From Vibrio aestuarianus (GTDB lineage Bacteria > Pseudomonadota > Gammaproteobacteria > Enterobacterales > Vibrionaceae): a DNA stretch of 64,000 nucleotides. A program made the translations under genes and the position numbers. The DNA lies in the NCBI RefSeq assembly GCF_012395185.1, contig NZ_JAAZTU010000009.1, positions 1 through 64,000 of the forward strand. The letters run 5' to 3'. Within the stretch, counting starts at the first letter, position 1. The number at the start of each line of letters is the position of its first letter. This document shows positions 18,955 to 28,237 of this stretch, piece by piece. Under the pieces are notes generated by a model, which saw nothing but the letters and a program-made list of their open reading frames with translations, made no database searches and was not told the origin of the DNA.

Positions 18955-20412
18955 TTATTGGAGTGATAAGAATCGGTCACGTTGAACCATTAATTGGTCT
19001 ATACGCGCATCATAGCGAGCTTGTTCTAGGCTGCCTAATTTGGCGAGTTGGCTAGCTTGGGTGTAATACTGAATAGCTTTATTCCAGTTTGCTCTTAGTG
19101 CAAGTAACTCGGCTCGCGCAGCAAGATCTTCTTGGCTATTGCCTATACTGATATTTGCTTCGGACAACAAACTCCACCCGTTGACATCGTTAGGGTTGTC
19201 GTGGGTATAACGCTGTAATACTCGCACCGCTTCTGCGAGTTTATTTTGTCTTAACAAACTATTGGCGTAGTTAATCATCAGCGTTGGATTGTTCGGTTTT
19301 TGTTGGAGCGCTTTTTCTAACAGAATTTGCGCTTTTGCCGCTTGGTTTTCAGCGATTTCAAGGTCTGCCATAGCATCAAGATAAAAGTTATTATTCGGGT
19401 CTTGGGCGATCAGCTTGCTCAAAATGGCGGCTGATTTATCCAGCTGTTTACTGTCTAAGTACACTAAAGCCTTACCATATTGAAAGGCCGATGAAAGGTC
19501 TGGCGCTGCTTTTTTCTCGGTGCGAGTAAACCAATCTAGTGCTGCTTCGGCATCAATCCCAGCATAACGGGCTACAATCCGAGATCGTGTTAAATGATAA
19601 TCCAGTGATGGCTGCAAGCGTAGTGGTGGATAATGTTGTGCTCGCTCACGGCTATCAGTAATGCGGTCTTCTGGCAGAGGGTGAGTTAGAAGCATTGGTG
19701 GTGGTTTGCTCGCGTAACGATATTCATCAGCTAAGCGGCCAAAGAATCTTGGCATGGCTTGCGCTTCAAAGCCTGCTTTAGCTAAGGTTGCAATTCCAAA
19801 ACGGTCTGCTTCTTTTTCATTACTCCGTGTATAATTGATTTGGCTTTGCATGCTGCCTGCCGTTGCTGCGGTAATCGCGGCAATACCCGCTTCAGGAGCG
19901 GCAATGGCTAACAATAATGAACCGGCCAGCGCCGCAATATTTGCCGGGGAGCGCCGAGCTTGTTCTTCCATGCTACGAGCCAGGTGTCGCTGCGTCACGT
20001 GGGCTATTTCGTGAGAAAGCACCGAAGCTAACTCGCTTTCAGATTGAGCATGCAAAAATAAACCCGAATGTAAGGCAACGTACCCACCAAAAAAGGCAAA
20101 CGCATTAATATTGCGATCTCGGATCATAAAGAAAGTAAATGGTGTTTTGACGTCATTCGCGTTAGCGACCAACTTGTGTCCGAGGTTATCAATGTACTCG
20201 TTGATAACGGGATCGTTAACGATAGGCTGACTATTGCGAAGCATGCGCATGTAAGCATCACCATAAATCAGCTCTTGATCAATCGTTAGGGTTGAACCTG
20301 CAACGGTGCCGATATCCGGTAACTCAATGGTGTCTGCGTAACTTATTGCTGGCACATTGATTGTCGCAGCGACACAAAGACAAAGTAGAGAACGAGCGCG
20401 TTTAAACATCAT
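18955..20412 (-). CDS. bepA: Periplasmic M48 metalloprotease/chaperone BepA
   Basis: 485 aa, close to the E. coli length. It has a signal peptide (cleavage near YADT), the zinc motif HEIAH in VLSHEIAHVTQRHLAR and the third ligand in EKEADRFG, and a C-terminal TPR region from about residue 300. BepA promotes LptD assembly and degrades misfolded outer-membrane proteins with the BAM complex. The start is uncertain: I chose the ATG at 20412, which gives the better signal peptide; the frame is open to 20454. Confidence 0.92.
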   Translation of the reverse strand: MMFKRARSLLCLCVAATINVPAISYADTIELPDIGTVAGSTLTIDQELIYGDAYMRMLRNSQPIVNDPVINEYIDNLGHKLVANANDVKTPFTFFMIRDRNINAFAFFGGYVALHSGLFLHAQSESELASVLSHEIAHVTQRHLARSMEEQARRSPANIAALAGSLLLAIAAPEAGIAAITAATAGSMQSQINYTRSNEKEADRFGIATLAKAGFEAQAMPRFFGRLADEYRYASKPPPMLLTHPLPEDRITDSRERAQHYPPLRLQPSLDYHLTRSRIVARYAGIDAEAALDWFTRTEKKAAPDLSSAFQYGKALVYLDSKQLDKSAAILSKLIAQDPNNNFYLDAMADLEIAENQAAKAQILLEKALQQKPNNPTLMINYANSLLRQNKLAEAVRVLQRYTHDNPNDVNGWSLLSEANISIGNSQEDLAARAELLALRANWNKAIQYYTQASQLAKLGSLEQARYDARIDQLMVQRDRFLSLQ

Positions 20413-20606
20413 ATTGTTCAGTGATACTCCATAATCATCTTGTTTGTAAGACATTGAAAGTAGTGATTGGTTTCCAATTTCAAATCATGAATGTAAATGG
20501 TTACAAAACAAGATTGATCCTACCAGTTTTCGTGTTTGGATAAACACTGACGTACCAGTAAAAAACCGATACAATAGCAGGCCTATATTAAGCATTGAGC
20601 GTCAGA

Positions 20607-20834
20607 ATGGAACCAAATATTCTGGATTTACGTCAACAGCGTTGCCCTATGGCTTTATTACTTGCGAAACGTCACACTGCTCAAATGAAGTATGGCGATG
20701 AGTTGACTATTTTGATCGCAGACTCTGGTTCTAAGCAAGATATAGAAAAGTATTTAACTAGCAATGGTTTTTCTTGCCGGATTGAAACGGTATCCTGTAA
20801 TTTTTCGTTAAAAATAATGAAAGGACTTGATTAA
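20607..20834 (+). CDS. TusA-family sulfurtransferase-like protein
   Basis: 75 aa. The N-terminus MEPNILDLRQQRCPMALLLAKR shows the C-P motif of the TusA/SirA/YeeD family. The stop abuts the perM ATG, so the two are co-transcribed. The true TusA of tRNA 2-thiouridylation is usually encoded elsewhere, so this is a paralogue of unassigned function. Confidence 0.8.
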   Translation: MEPNILDLRQQRCPMALLLAKRHTAQMKYGDELTILIADSGSKQDIEKYLTSNGFSCRIETVSCNFSLKIMKGLD

Positions 20835-21917
20835 ATGCTCGAAATGGTAAGTCGTTGGTATCGAAGACGTTTTTCTGACCCTCATGCCGTTAGTCTGGTT
20901 GCCATTCTATTTTTTGGTTTCATTACTATCTATTTCTTTGGTCATCTTATTGCACCGTTGTTGGTCGCTATAGTCTTGGCGTATCTTTTGGAATGGCCAG
21001 TGATACAACTGTGCCGCTTGAATATTCCTAGAACTGTCTCGGTTATCTTAGTTATTTTACTCTTTGTCGGTTTAATGCTTCTGGCTATTTTTGGCTTAGT
21101 TCCGACGATTTGGCAGCAAGTTGGCAACCTGATCAATGACATTCCCAACATGTATGCAGGTTTGCAGAAGTTTATCGTTTCTATCCCAGAACGTTATCCT
21201 GAATTGGCTAATTTACAAATTGTTGAATCAGTGATCAGCAACGCGAAAAATCAAGCTCTAGGAATGGGTGAAAGTGTACTTAAAGGTTCTTTGGCATCCT
21301 TGGTCAGCTTAGCCACATTAGGTGTGTATCTGATTTTAGTGCCATTACTGCTATTTTTCTTGCTCAAAGATAAAAATGAGATGCTGCGAATAGCGAGTGG
21401 TTTACTGCCTCGAAACCGAAAACTAGCGACCAGAGTTTGGCAGGAGATGAACCAGCAAATCACCAACTATATCCGTGGCAAAGTATTAGAGATATTGATT
21501 GTCGGTGGGGTTAGTTACGTGACCTTTGCCATACTAGATTTACGTTATTCTGTTCTATTGGCTGTCGCGGTTGGACTATCGGTATTAATTCCTTACATTG
21601 GAGCTGCAGCGGTAACTGTACCGGTTGCGATTGTAGGCTTGTTTCAATGGGGCGTTACTCCACCGTTTTATACGTTGCTCATTGCTTATGGCATTATTCA
21701 AGCTTTAGATGGTAACGTGTTAGTTCCGGTGCTCTTTTCAGAGGCGGTCAATCTTCATCCTGTAGCTATTATTGTGGCAGTACTCGTGTTCGGTGGTTTG
21801 TGGGGCTTTTGGGGAGTGTTCTTTGCGATTCCACTAGCGACATTGGTTAAAGCGGTTTGGCATGCTTTGCCAAGCACCGATGATTCAGATCCTGACATCA
21901 AATCAACTTCAGTATGA
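20835..21917 (+). CDS. perM: AI-2E family transporter (PerM-like)
   Basis: 360 aa inner-membrane protein with about eight hydrophobic segments. The central RKLATRVWQEMNQQITNYIRGK region and the C-terminal PFYTLLIAYGIIQALDGNVLVPVLFSEAVNLHP are typical of the PerM/YhhT family. Substrate is unknown. It starts on the base after the upstream stop and ends at a strong terminator. Confidence 0.85.
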   Translation: MLEMVSRWYRRRFSDPHAVSLVAILFFGFITIYFFGHLIAPLLVAIVLAYLLEWPVIQLCRLNIPRTVSVILVILLFVGLMLLAIFGLVPTIWQQVGNLINDIPNMYAGLQKFIVSIPERYPELANLQIVESVISNAKNQALGMGESVLKGSLASLVSLATLGVYLILVPLLLFFLLKDKNEMLRIASGLLPRNRKLATRVWQEMNQQITNYIRGKVLEILIVGGVSYVTFAILDLRYSVLLAVAVGLSVLIPYIGAAAVTVPVAIVGLFQWGVTPPFYTLLIAYGIIQALDGNVLVPVLFSEAVNLHPVAIIVAVLVFGGLWGFWGVFFAIPLATLVKAVWHALPSTDDSDPDIKSTSV

Positions 21918-21951
21918 ACAATGAGTTAAATAAATAGTTTCATAAAAATTG

Positions 21952-21983
21952 ACCCTAACTATCATTAGTTAGGGTTTTTTTTT
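21952..21983 (+). terminator. Terminator after perM
   Basis: Ten-base inverted repeat ACCCTAACTA/TAGTTAGGGT (21952-21961 and 21966-21975) with loop TCAT, followed by a run of nine T. Confidence 0.93.
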
Positions 21984-22035
21984 GTTCAAATGCGATATGT
22001 TTATTAGACTCATGTAGATAAAAGGTAAAAAAAAC

Positions 22036-22062
22036 TTCAGTTTTCATTTGGCTTGGCGATAC
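22036..22062 (+). promoter_or_regulatory. Candidate sigma-28 (FliA) promoter of the chemoreceptor gene
   Basis: TTCAGTTT, 11 bases, then GGCGATAC. Each half matches the consensus TAAAGTTT-N11-GCCGATAA at six of eight bases. Spacing is the same as in the three flagellin promoters. It lies 66 bases ahead of the ATG at 22129. Confidence 0.55.
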
Positions 22063-22128
22063 ATAACTATAACCACAATAAGAATGGCAATTAGCCACAA
22101 TAATAATTGGCAACAATGAGGGATACAT

Positions 22129-24000
22129 ATGAAGTTTAGCCAAAAAATAGTCGCAGCCTCTTCTGCATTACTATTGGTTACCGTTTCTTTGCTGTCCATT
22201 CAGCAATTAAGCACTGTTCGCACAGAAGTTGAATCTCTAGTAGCAGATAGCTTAAATGAAATGGTTAAAGGGGTGAAAAATACCGTTGTTTCTGAAATGG
22301 AAAGTAAAAAGGGATTGGCTCAGTCCATGACCGAAGTGTTGGAGCTTGATCCGGATAACCGAGGTTATGTAAAAAATGTCTTAGAAAAGCCTAAGCTTAA
22401 AAAGAGCTTTTTAGCGGTCGGATTGGGTTACAACAGTGATGGTATTGTGGTTGAAAATGATGATGCTTGGGAACCGAGTGGTGATTATGACCCTCGCAAG
22501 CGTCCTTGGTTTATTGATGCTAAGTCATCGAGAAAATTAGTCGTTACAGCACCGTATGTTGATATTTCAACAAAAAATGTCATTATTTCAATTGGTACAC
22601 CTGTTTTTAATAGTGGCCAATTTACCGGTGCGATGTTTTATGACCTAGAGTTGACTGGCCTTGCTGATTTGGTCAATTCAGTTAACTTATTTGATGCTGG
22701 CTACCTTTTCATTGTAACGGCTGATGGTACGACGATTGCTCACCCTGATAGCAAAAACAACGGGCAGAATATTTCTACTTACCTCCCTCAAGTCTCTGTT
22801 AAAGATGGCACTCAACGCATTGAAATGAATGGACAGGATTTCTTAGTTGATTTTACTCAGATACCGAGCGAAAACTGGTATGTCGGGGCTATCATTGATG
22901 AATCCATTGCATTTAGCACCATCACTACGCTCAGAAATAGCTCCATTATTTACACTCTCATCGGTGTGATATTGAGTGTTATTGTCTTGAGCTTCCTTAT
23001 TAAAGTGTTAATGCGACCTTTAGGTATCTTGAATGAGGCGATAAAGGATGTTGCGTCTGGGCAGGGCGATCTTACCAAGCGTTTGAATACTAATACGGAT
23101 AAGGAATTTGCTGAGCTAGCGCTAGGTTTTAATACTTTTACCGAAACGTTGCAAAAACAAATCACACAATCCAAAGCGATTGGTCAAGAGATCATGCGTG
23201 GTACTGAATTGACGGTACAAGGCGCTCATGAATCAGCCGATGCGATGCGTACACAGCTGGAAGAGCTAGAGCAGTTAGCCACCGCAATGCATGAGATGGC
23301 CGTGACATCGACAGAAGTTGCGAATAATGCTCAAGGTGCAGCCGCTGCAGCGAGAGAAGCCGATGAAGCTACTCTAGATGGTTCGAAAGTTGTGAATGAA
23401 ACTACAATGTCGATTGATATGTTATCTGCTCGCATCGACCAAGCTGTTGAAGAAGTGAAAGGATTAGAATCTGCAACGGCGAATATTGAAACCATTCTGA
23501 AAGTAATCAATGATATCGCTGACCAAACCAACTTACTTGCATTGAATGCGGCTATTGAAGCGGCGCGTGCTGGGGAGTCTGGTCGCGGGTTTGCTGTGGT
23601 GGCTGACGAGGTGCGGACGCTTGCACAAAGAACACAGCAATCGACGACTGAGATTCGAAACATGATCGAGCAACTGCAAGTTGGTGCAAGCTCAGTATCG
23701 TCAGCGATGAATGAAAGTAAGACAACGGCGGTTGATGCGGTAGATAAAGCGAAAAGTGCTAATTCGGCACTAAATCGTATCCGCGATGCAATCCAAGCGA
23801 TCTCCGATATGAATATTCAAATCGCATCGGCAGCAGAGGAGCAGAGCTTAGTTGCGGAAGAGATCAACACCAATACGGTGAAGATTAAAGATCTATCCAC
23901 TCAAGTTGCACAATCTGCTGAAGAGGCGAATGTTGCGATGCAGGTGCAAACCGAGAATGTACGAGAACAAGATGCGCTGATGAATAAATTCATCGTTTAG
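22129..24000 (+). CDS. Methyl-accepting chemotaxis protein with dCache ligand-binding domain
   Basis: 623 aa inner-membrane chemoreceptor. Order: membrane segment 1 (residues 8-28), periplasmic double-Cache domain, membrane segment 2 (about 272-295), HAMP, and a cytoplasmic signalling domain with the hairpin [35 protein letters not shown]. In the Cache domain Arg125, Trp127, Phe128, Tyr143 and Asp172 (RPWF, APYVD, FYDLEL) match the spacing of the amino-acid-binding dCache_1AA motif of PctA-type receptors, so the ligand is probably an amino acid. It is monocistronic, with a candidate sigma-28 promoter. Confidence 0.93.
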   Translation: MKFSQKIVAASSALLLVTVSLLSIQQLSTVRTEVESLVADSLNEMVKGVKNTVVSEMESKKGLAQSMTEVLELDPDNRGYVKNVLEKPKLKKSFLAVGLGYNSDGIVVENDDAWEPSGDYDPRKRPWFIDAKSSRKLVVTAPYVDISTKNVIISIGTPVFNSGQFTGAMFYDLELTGLADLVNSVNLFDAGYLFIVTADGTTIAHPDSKNNGQNISTYLPQVSVKDGTQRIEMNGQDFLVDFTQIPSENWYVGAIIDESIAFSTITTLRNSSIIYTLIGVILSVIVLSFLIKVLMRPLGILNEAIKDVASGQGDLTKRLNTNTDKEFAELALGFNTFTETLQKQITQSKAIGQEIMRGTELTVQGAHESADAMRTQLEELEQLATAMHEMAVTSTEVANNAQGAAAAAREADEATLDGSKVVNETTMSIDMLSARIDQAVEEVKGLESATANIETILKVINDIADQTNLLALNAAIEAARAGESGRGFAVVADEVRTLAQRTQQSTTEIRNMIEQLQVGASSVSSAMNESKTTAVDAVDKAKSANSALNRIRDAIQAISDMNIQIASAAEEQSLVAEEINTNTVKIKDLSTQVAQSAEEANVAMQVQTENVREQDALMNKFIV

Positions 24001-24016
24001 CTCGTCGTCATAAAAA

Positions 24017-24052
24017 ATAAAATGCCAGCCGCTTATAACGACTGGCATTTTT
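24017..24052. terminator. Bidirectional terminator between the chemoreceptor gene and bcp
   Basis: Inverted repeat AAATGCCAG/CTGGCATTT (24020-24028 and 24042-24050) with T-rich flanks on both strands. Confidence 0.87.
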
Positions 24053-24075
24053 ACGTTCATTACTATAGTGAGTGA

Positions 24076-24543
24076 CTACTGTCCATTCAAATAAGCTAAG
24101 ACTACTTCATGGTGATCTTTGGTTTTGAATTTATCGAAAACGTGCTCAATAGTGCCTTGCTCATTAATTAAGAAACTGATGCGATGTAGTCCATCGTAGA
24201 CTTTTCCTATAAATTTCTTTTCTCCCCATACTCCAAATTGTTCAGCAACGGCATGGTCTTCATCTGATAGTAGTGTGAAATTCAAGTTGTCACGCTCAAT
24301 AAACTTCCCTAGTCGTTTAACTGGATCAATACTCACGCCTAATACCACTACATTGTGAGCATCTAATTCAAGTTTAACATCACGAAGCCCTTGTGCTTGA
24401 ACAGTGCAGCCAGGTGTCATTGCTTTGGGATAAAAATAAAACAACACTTTTTTACCTGAAAAATCCGCAAGGGATACGGTATTTCCATCTTGATCTAGAA
24501 GCGAGAAGGCTGGTGCTGGTGTGCCTGCTGTGAGCGTTTTCAT
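24076..24543 (-). CDS. bcp: Thioredoxin-dependent peroxiredoxin Bcp (single-Cys form)
   Basis: 155 aa BCP/PrxQ-type thiol peroxidase. Peroxidatic Cys46 is in AMTPGCTVQ. The E. coli protein has a second Cys five residues later; here that position is Gln51, and no other Cys occurs in the protein, so it must act as a 1-Cys enzyme or use an external thiol. The C-terminal signature YDGLHRISFLINEQG is intact. It follows gcvR by 17 bases, the usual pairing. Confidence 0.94.
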   Translation of the reverse strand: MKTLTAGTPAPAFSLLDQDGNTVSLADFSGKKVLFYFYPKAMTPGCTVQAQGLRDVKLELDAHNVVVLGVSIDPVKRLGKFIERDNLNFTLLSDEDHAVAEQFGVWGEKKFIGKVYDGLHRISFLINEQGTIEHVFDKFKTKDHHEVVLAYLNGQ

Positions 24544-24560
24544 TGTTCTTCCTTTTTATT

Positions 24561-25103
24561 TTATTGGCTATTTTTTATAAAGTTAAGAGAACCTTGTACA
24601 TCAAGAGTGGTGCATAAACTGTCAAACTCTTCTTGAAGGTGCATCAAGTTACATTCTGAATCGACACTAGCAGTAATCGCAATATGAAATTGGTCATGAT
24701 CGAGATGCAATTTCGACTTACTAATTGTTTGTGCGCTCAGTGATGCCATACCAATTCCACGTTCTGCAAAGAATTGGGTGAATTTTTCCGTGAGACCGAC
24801 TTTATCTTCTGATTCAACAAACACTTCGAGGGTATAGGCATTATCGTGATAGTCATGGGGAGAAGTACGTTTCATCATGGTGATCAGATCATGTTGTTGG
24901 CCTAATAATGGCAGTGTTGTTTCTACACGCGTTATATTACTGGCGCTGCCAGACACCAACATGATGAGCGTAAATTCTTTGCCGAAGAGTGCAATTCTGC
25001 TATCAATGATATTACCACCTGACTGGGTGACTAATCGTACGATTTCATTACAGATTCCGGGACGGTCTGTACCTACGGCAGTGATCACTAGGTGTTGATT
25101 CAT
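24561..25103 (-). CDS. gcvR: Glycine cleavage system transcriptional repressor GcvR
   Basis: 180 aa with two ACT domains (VITAVGTDRPGICNEIVRLV at residues 6-25, and LEVFVESEDKVGLTEKFTQFF in the second half). In E. coli GcvR binds GcvA to repress gcvTHP. It is co-directional with bcp and divergent from dapA, as in enterics. Confidence 0.92.
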   Translation of the reverse strand: MNQHLVITAVGTDRPGICNEIVRLVTQSGGNIIDSRIALFGKEFTLIMLVSGSASNITRVETTLPLLGQQHDLITMMKRTSPHDYHDNAYTLEVFVESEDKVGLTEKFTQFFAERGIGMASLSAQTISKSKLHLDHDQFHIAITASVDSECNLMHLQEEFDSLCTTLDVQGSLNFIKNSQ

Positions 25104-25210
25104 AATATCGCTTCACTTTTATCATTTTGGGCATGGTATCACACTTAAATTATAGAAAAATGGTGATTAATTGCCTTTTTAAACGTTCTTTTATTGAAAA
25201 TGACCTATTG

Positions 25211-25241
25211 TTGACATCTGCTTATTGCGCTGCGCTATAAG
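25211..25241 (+). promoter_or_regulatory. Candidate sigma-70 promoter of dapA-bamC
   Basis: A perfect -35 TTGACA (25211-25216) and TATAAG (25236-25241) are separated by 19 bases, longer than ideal; shifting the -10 to CTATAA gives 18. It lies about 145 bases ahead of the dapA start. Confidence 0.4.
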
Positions 25242-25386
25242 GTTCGCTCTTTCAAGATGTTCTTTGCTAGACGTCTAACATCTGATAAATATTCACCCAA
25301 ATGGACTGATTAAGCGTATTTAATCCCTTGTGTTTTTCAATCGCCTTACAGTACCATGCAGAAAGTAACAATTTAGGGAGATGGAC

Positions 25387-26265
25387 ATGTTTTCAGGAAG
25401 TATCGTAGCGTTAATTACACCGTTTAATCATGATGGTGAGGTAGATTTTGTTAGTCTGAAAAAGCTTGTGGATTTCCACGTAGCGGCAGGAACAGATGCG
25501 ATTGTTGCTGTAGGAACAACAGGTGAATCAGCCACGCTAACCGTTGAAGAGCATGTCAAGGTTGTCGCGAAAACTGTTGAGTTTTCTGAAGGTAGAATTC
25601 CTGTGATTGCGGGCACTGGTGCTAACGCAACGCATGAATCGGTTACTTTTAGTCGTTTGCTGAATAACATTGGTATTGCTGGGTGCTTAAGCGTTACTCC
25701 TTATTACAATAAACCCACTCAAGAAGGTTTGTTTCAGCACTATAAAGCGATTTCTCAAGAAACCGATATTCCACAAATTCTTTATAATGTACCGGGTCGA
25801 ACGGCTGTTGATTTGCATCCAGAAACGGTTGCTCGCCTTGCGGAAATCAGTAACATCGTTGCACTAAAAGATGCAACAGGTGATTTAAGCCGAGTCGCAT
25901 TACACCGAGAGCTCTGTGGTAACGACTTCGTTTTACTAAGTGGTGATGATGCTACCGGGTTAGAATTCGTGAAACTTGGTGGTCAAGGTGTGATTTCTGT
26001 TACGAATAACATTGCAGCCGAAGATATGGCTAAAATGATACATTTGGCGTTAGCTGGTAAATTTGACGAAGCGGAAATCATTAACCAACGATTGATGCCA
26101 TTACACAAAGGTTTATTTGTTGAATCAAGCCCAATTCCAGTAAAATGGGCAGCGCATAAATTAGGATTGATCACAAATGGTGATCTACGTCTACCTTTGA
26201 CAGAACTGTCTGAACAAGCGCGACCAACTGTTGCCCAAGCCATGACAGAAGCTTGTATCTATTAA
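25387..26265 (+). CDS. dapA: 4-hydroxy-tetrahydrodipicolinate synthase
   Basis: 292 aa, identical in length to E. coli DapA. It condenses pyruvate with aspartate semialdehyde on the lysine and meso-DAP pathway. Schiff-base Lys161 lies in VALKDATGD and catalytic Tyr133 in ILYNVPGRT. The ATG at 25387 is chosen because the GGGAG site (25376-25380) lies six bases ahead; the in-frame ATG at 25381 abuts it. It forms an operon with bamC. Confidence 0.96.
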   Translation: MFSGSIVALITPFNHDGEVDFVSLKKLVDFHVAAGTDAIVAVGTTGESATLTVEEHVKVVAKTVEFSEGRIPVIAGTGANATHESVTFSRLLNNIGIAGCLSVTPYYNKPTQEGLFQHYKAISQETDIPQILYNVPGRTAVDLHPETVARLAEISNIVALKDATGDLSRVALHRELCGNDFVLLSGDDATGLEFVKLGGQGVISVTNNIAAEDMAKMIHLALAGKFDEAEIINQRLMPLHKGLFVESSPIPVKWAAHKLGLITNGDLRLPLTELSEQARPTVAQAMTEACIY

Positions 26266-26317
26266 AACTATTCAATATTGTGCCGAGGTATTTCTCCTCG
26301 GCAGTCTAGGAGTTTGA

Positions 26318-27337
26318 ATGAAATTTACCCATCAGCTAGTTATCAGTTCACTAGCTGTTTTTGTTTTAAGCGCATGTTCTGGTGGAGCGTCTCAGCGCCG
26401 CCAAGCTAAAGATGATTTCGAATATTTAGAAACCCCAGCGCTGAAAGAATGGCAATTACCTCAAGGTGCAACACCACAGTTTTATCCTAATTATGAGATC
26501 CCTAATGGTGATTTTTCAGGAGGGGTTGGACCTATTGTTGATATTCGTCCGCCTCAACAGGTACTAGAGTTGATCCCCGGAGCTCGCGTTGAACGCCAAA
26601 ATGGTGAAGTCACCTTATGGTTGATTAGGCAAGATGAAGCGAACAAGGTGTGGCAAACAGCACTTACCATGTTGGATGAACGAAATATTGGTATCGTTTC
26701 TCAAACTGATACCGTTTTAGAGACTGATTGGGTTAGTTGGACTTCTGAAGATGAAGTGGTTGAACTGGGTAGCCGTTATCTGATTTCACGTATCGAGGCG
26801 AATAACCGTTTTGGTTTTAAAATATCACTGATTGATTGGCGTGAAGATGGCAAAGAGCTCCCTGTCAGCATGACAAATAAAGAGCGCTATAATGTCTTTA
26901 TGACCAATTTGGTGACTTCTCGCTATGACACTGACCTACGTGAAGAAGCGGCGCGTAAGGCTCAAGAGTTAGTGAAACAAATCCCAATCACTATGGGGAC
27001 AGACCGTAGTGGTTTCCCTGTGATTATTGCGCGTACATCCTACGATGTACTGTGGCAACGTTTGCCTGCCTTATTGCCAAAGATGGGTTTTACATTAGAA
27101 GAGCGTAATCAGTCTCAAGGTACGATTAAAGCAAAATATGCAGCGTCTGATGATGCCTTCTGGGAAAAGGTAGGGGTTAAGCCGATCGAGCTCAAAGATG
27201 GCACTTACACTTTCTTATTTGGAGATTTAGGCAACCGAACTTCGATCAATATAACTAACTCCGCCGGTAAGCCGGTAGAGGAAGCGTTACTTAAAGATAT
27301 GGTACCGATGCTGTCTGCTATTGTTGAGCAGCAGTAA
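26318..27337 (+). CDS. bamC: Outer-membrane protein assembly lipoprotein BamC
   Basis: 339 aa. The lipobox VLSACS predicts lipidated Cys20. It has the unstructured N-terminal stretch and the two helix-grip domains of BamC/NlpB, including PGARVERQNGEVTLWLIR. It is a subunit of the BAM complex. The location 52 bases after dapA is the conserved arrangement. Confidence 0.93.
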   Translation: MKFTHQLVISSLAVFVLSACSGGASQRRQAKDDFEYLETPALKEWQLPQGATPQFYPNYEIPNGDFSGGVGPIVDIRPPQQVLELIPGARVERQNGEVTLWLIRQDEANKVWQTALTMLDERNIGIVSQTDTVLETDWVSWTSEDEVVELGSRYLISRIEANNRFGFKISLIDWREDGKELPVSMTNKERYNVFMTNLVTSRYDTDLREEAARKAQELVKQIPITMGTDRSGFPVIIARTSYDVLWQRLPALLPKMGFTLEERNQSQGTIKAKYAASDDAFWEKVGVKPIELKDGTYTFLFGDLGNRTSINITNSAGKPVEEALLKDMVPMLSAIVEQQ

Positions 27338-27347
27338 TATCAGGAAA

Positions 27348-27380
27348 AAATAAAGGGATGAAAGTCCCTTTATTTTTATT
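27348..27380. terminator. Bidirectional terminator after bamC
   Basis: Inverted repeat AAATAAAGGGA/TCCCTTTATTT (27348-27358 and 27365-27375) with T-rich sequence on both sides; it also serves the minus-strand operon. Confidence 0.88.
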
Positions 27381-27549
27381 TTGAATCGGTTTTTTTGTCT
27401 TTATCCATCTCATTTAATTTGTCTAAATCGCTTTTTTTATCCATCTGGCCAAACTTCATTTTGGCGGTGTATTTTAGTGCTGCAATATTGCCGACAAAAA
27501 CCGCTAAGATAACAATGCTTATAACCCAAGGGTTGGTGATAAATTCCAT
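27376..27549 (-). CDS. DUF2897-like small membrane protein
   Basis: 57 aa, ATG at 27547-27549 and stop TAA at 27376-27378. One membrane segment (WVISIVILAVFVGNIAAL, residues 8-25) is followed by a highly charged tail rich in Lys and Asp (KMKFGQMDKKSDLDKLNEMDKD). It resembles the DUF2897 family of short gammaproteobacterial membrane proteins. It starts one base before the M15 peptidase stop, so it is the last gene of that operon. Function unknown. Confidence 0.75.
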   Translation of the reverse strand: MEFITNPWVISIVILAVFVGNIAALKYTAKMKFGQMDKKSDLDKLNEMDKDKKTDSK

Positions 27550-27550
27550 A

Positions 27551-28234
27551 TTAGAACTCTGGTTGGCTGATATTAGTGATGTATTGATTGTAGACCTGAG
27601 TTAAGTGTGCTTGCACTGCCTGTTTACCCAAAAGAGGGGCTTGATCGAGTTGTTTGGCTAATTGTTCGCAAGTCAGTTGTTCAAGGCAGAGTTGAGCGGT
27701 AGTTTTATGGCTAATATGCCAAGGCTCACACGCTACGCCACCTTTATCTTGTTGGTAAGGAAAAAAGAAACCAAATTCAGCGAGGTGTACTGTCAACCAT
27801 TGATAAAAATGAGCTTGATGACCTGTCAAATATTCCCAAGGTTCTAATTTTAGTGTCATTCCTGTAGGTAAGGCACTGCGATCAAAGACATCAAAGTCAG
27901 TTCCCCAGTGGTGGCGACTACCACCTGGTAATGCCGACCAGCGTAAAATCGCAAATATCTTTTGCACTTCAGTTAGTGAATCTAGATTTAGCGAGGTGCT
28001 GTCGTCACTCAATACTTCAGCTTGACCTGACATTTTACGATTCCATATGTTGAGCTGACGTTCAAAATCGCGAAAGCCACTGGCAATGTTAAAATTAAAA
28101 CCCGCGTCATCGGCGGCTTGCTTGAGGGCAAGCAAATCTTGGCTCACCAGAGGGTGAACCAAGAACGCTTTTTGTCCAACCGTAACACTTTCAAGATGAG
28201 TATCGGTTTGTCCCGTTAGCTGTTTGGGGGTCAT
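27551..28234 (-). CDS. M15 family metallopeptidase (D-alanyl-D-alanine carboxypeptidase-like)
   Basis: 227 aa. Zinc-peptidase M15B landmarks are ASGFRDFERQLNIWNRK, SALPGGSRHHWGTDFDVFD (first zinc ligands His and Asp) and ACEPWHISHK (third ligand). The family trims peptidoglycan stem peptides. No signal peptide is obvious at the N-terminus, so export is uncertain. It lies three bases after dapE. Confidence 0.87.
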   Translation of the reverse strand: MTPKQLTGQTDTHLESVTVGQKAFLVHPLVSQDLLALKQAADDAGFNFNIASGFRDFERQLNIWNRKMSGQAEVLSDDSTSLNLDSLTEVQKIFAILRWSALPGGSRHHWGTDFDVFDRSALPTGMTLKLEPWEYLTGHQAHFYQWLTVHLAEFGFFFPYQQDKGGVACEPWHISHKTTAQLCLEQLTCEQLAKQLDQAPLLGKQAVQAHLTQVYNQYITNISQPEF

Positions 28235-28237
28235 CGG

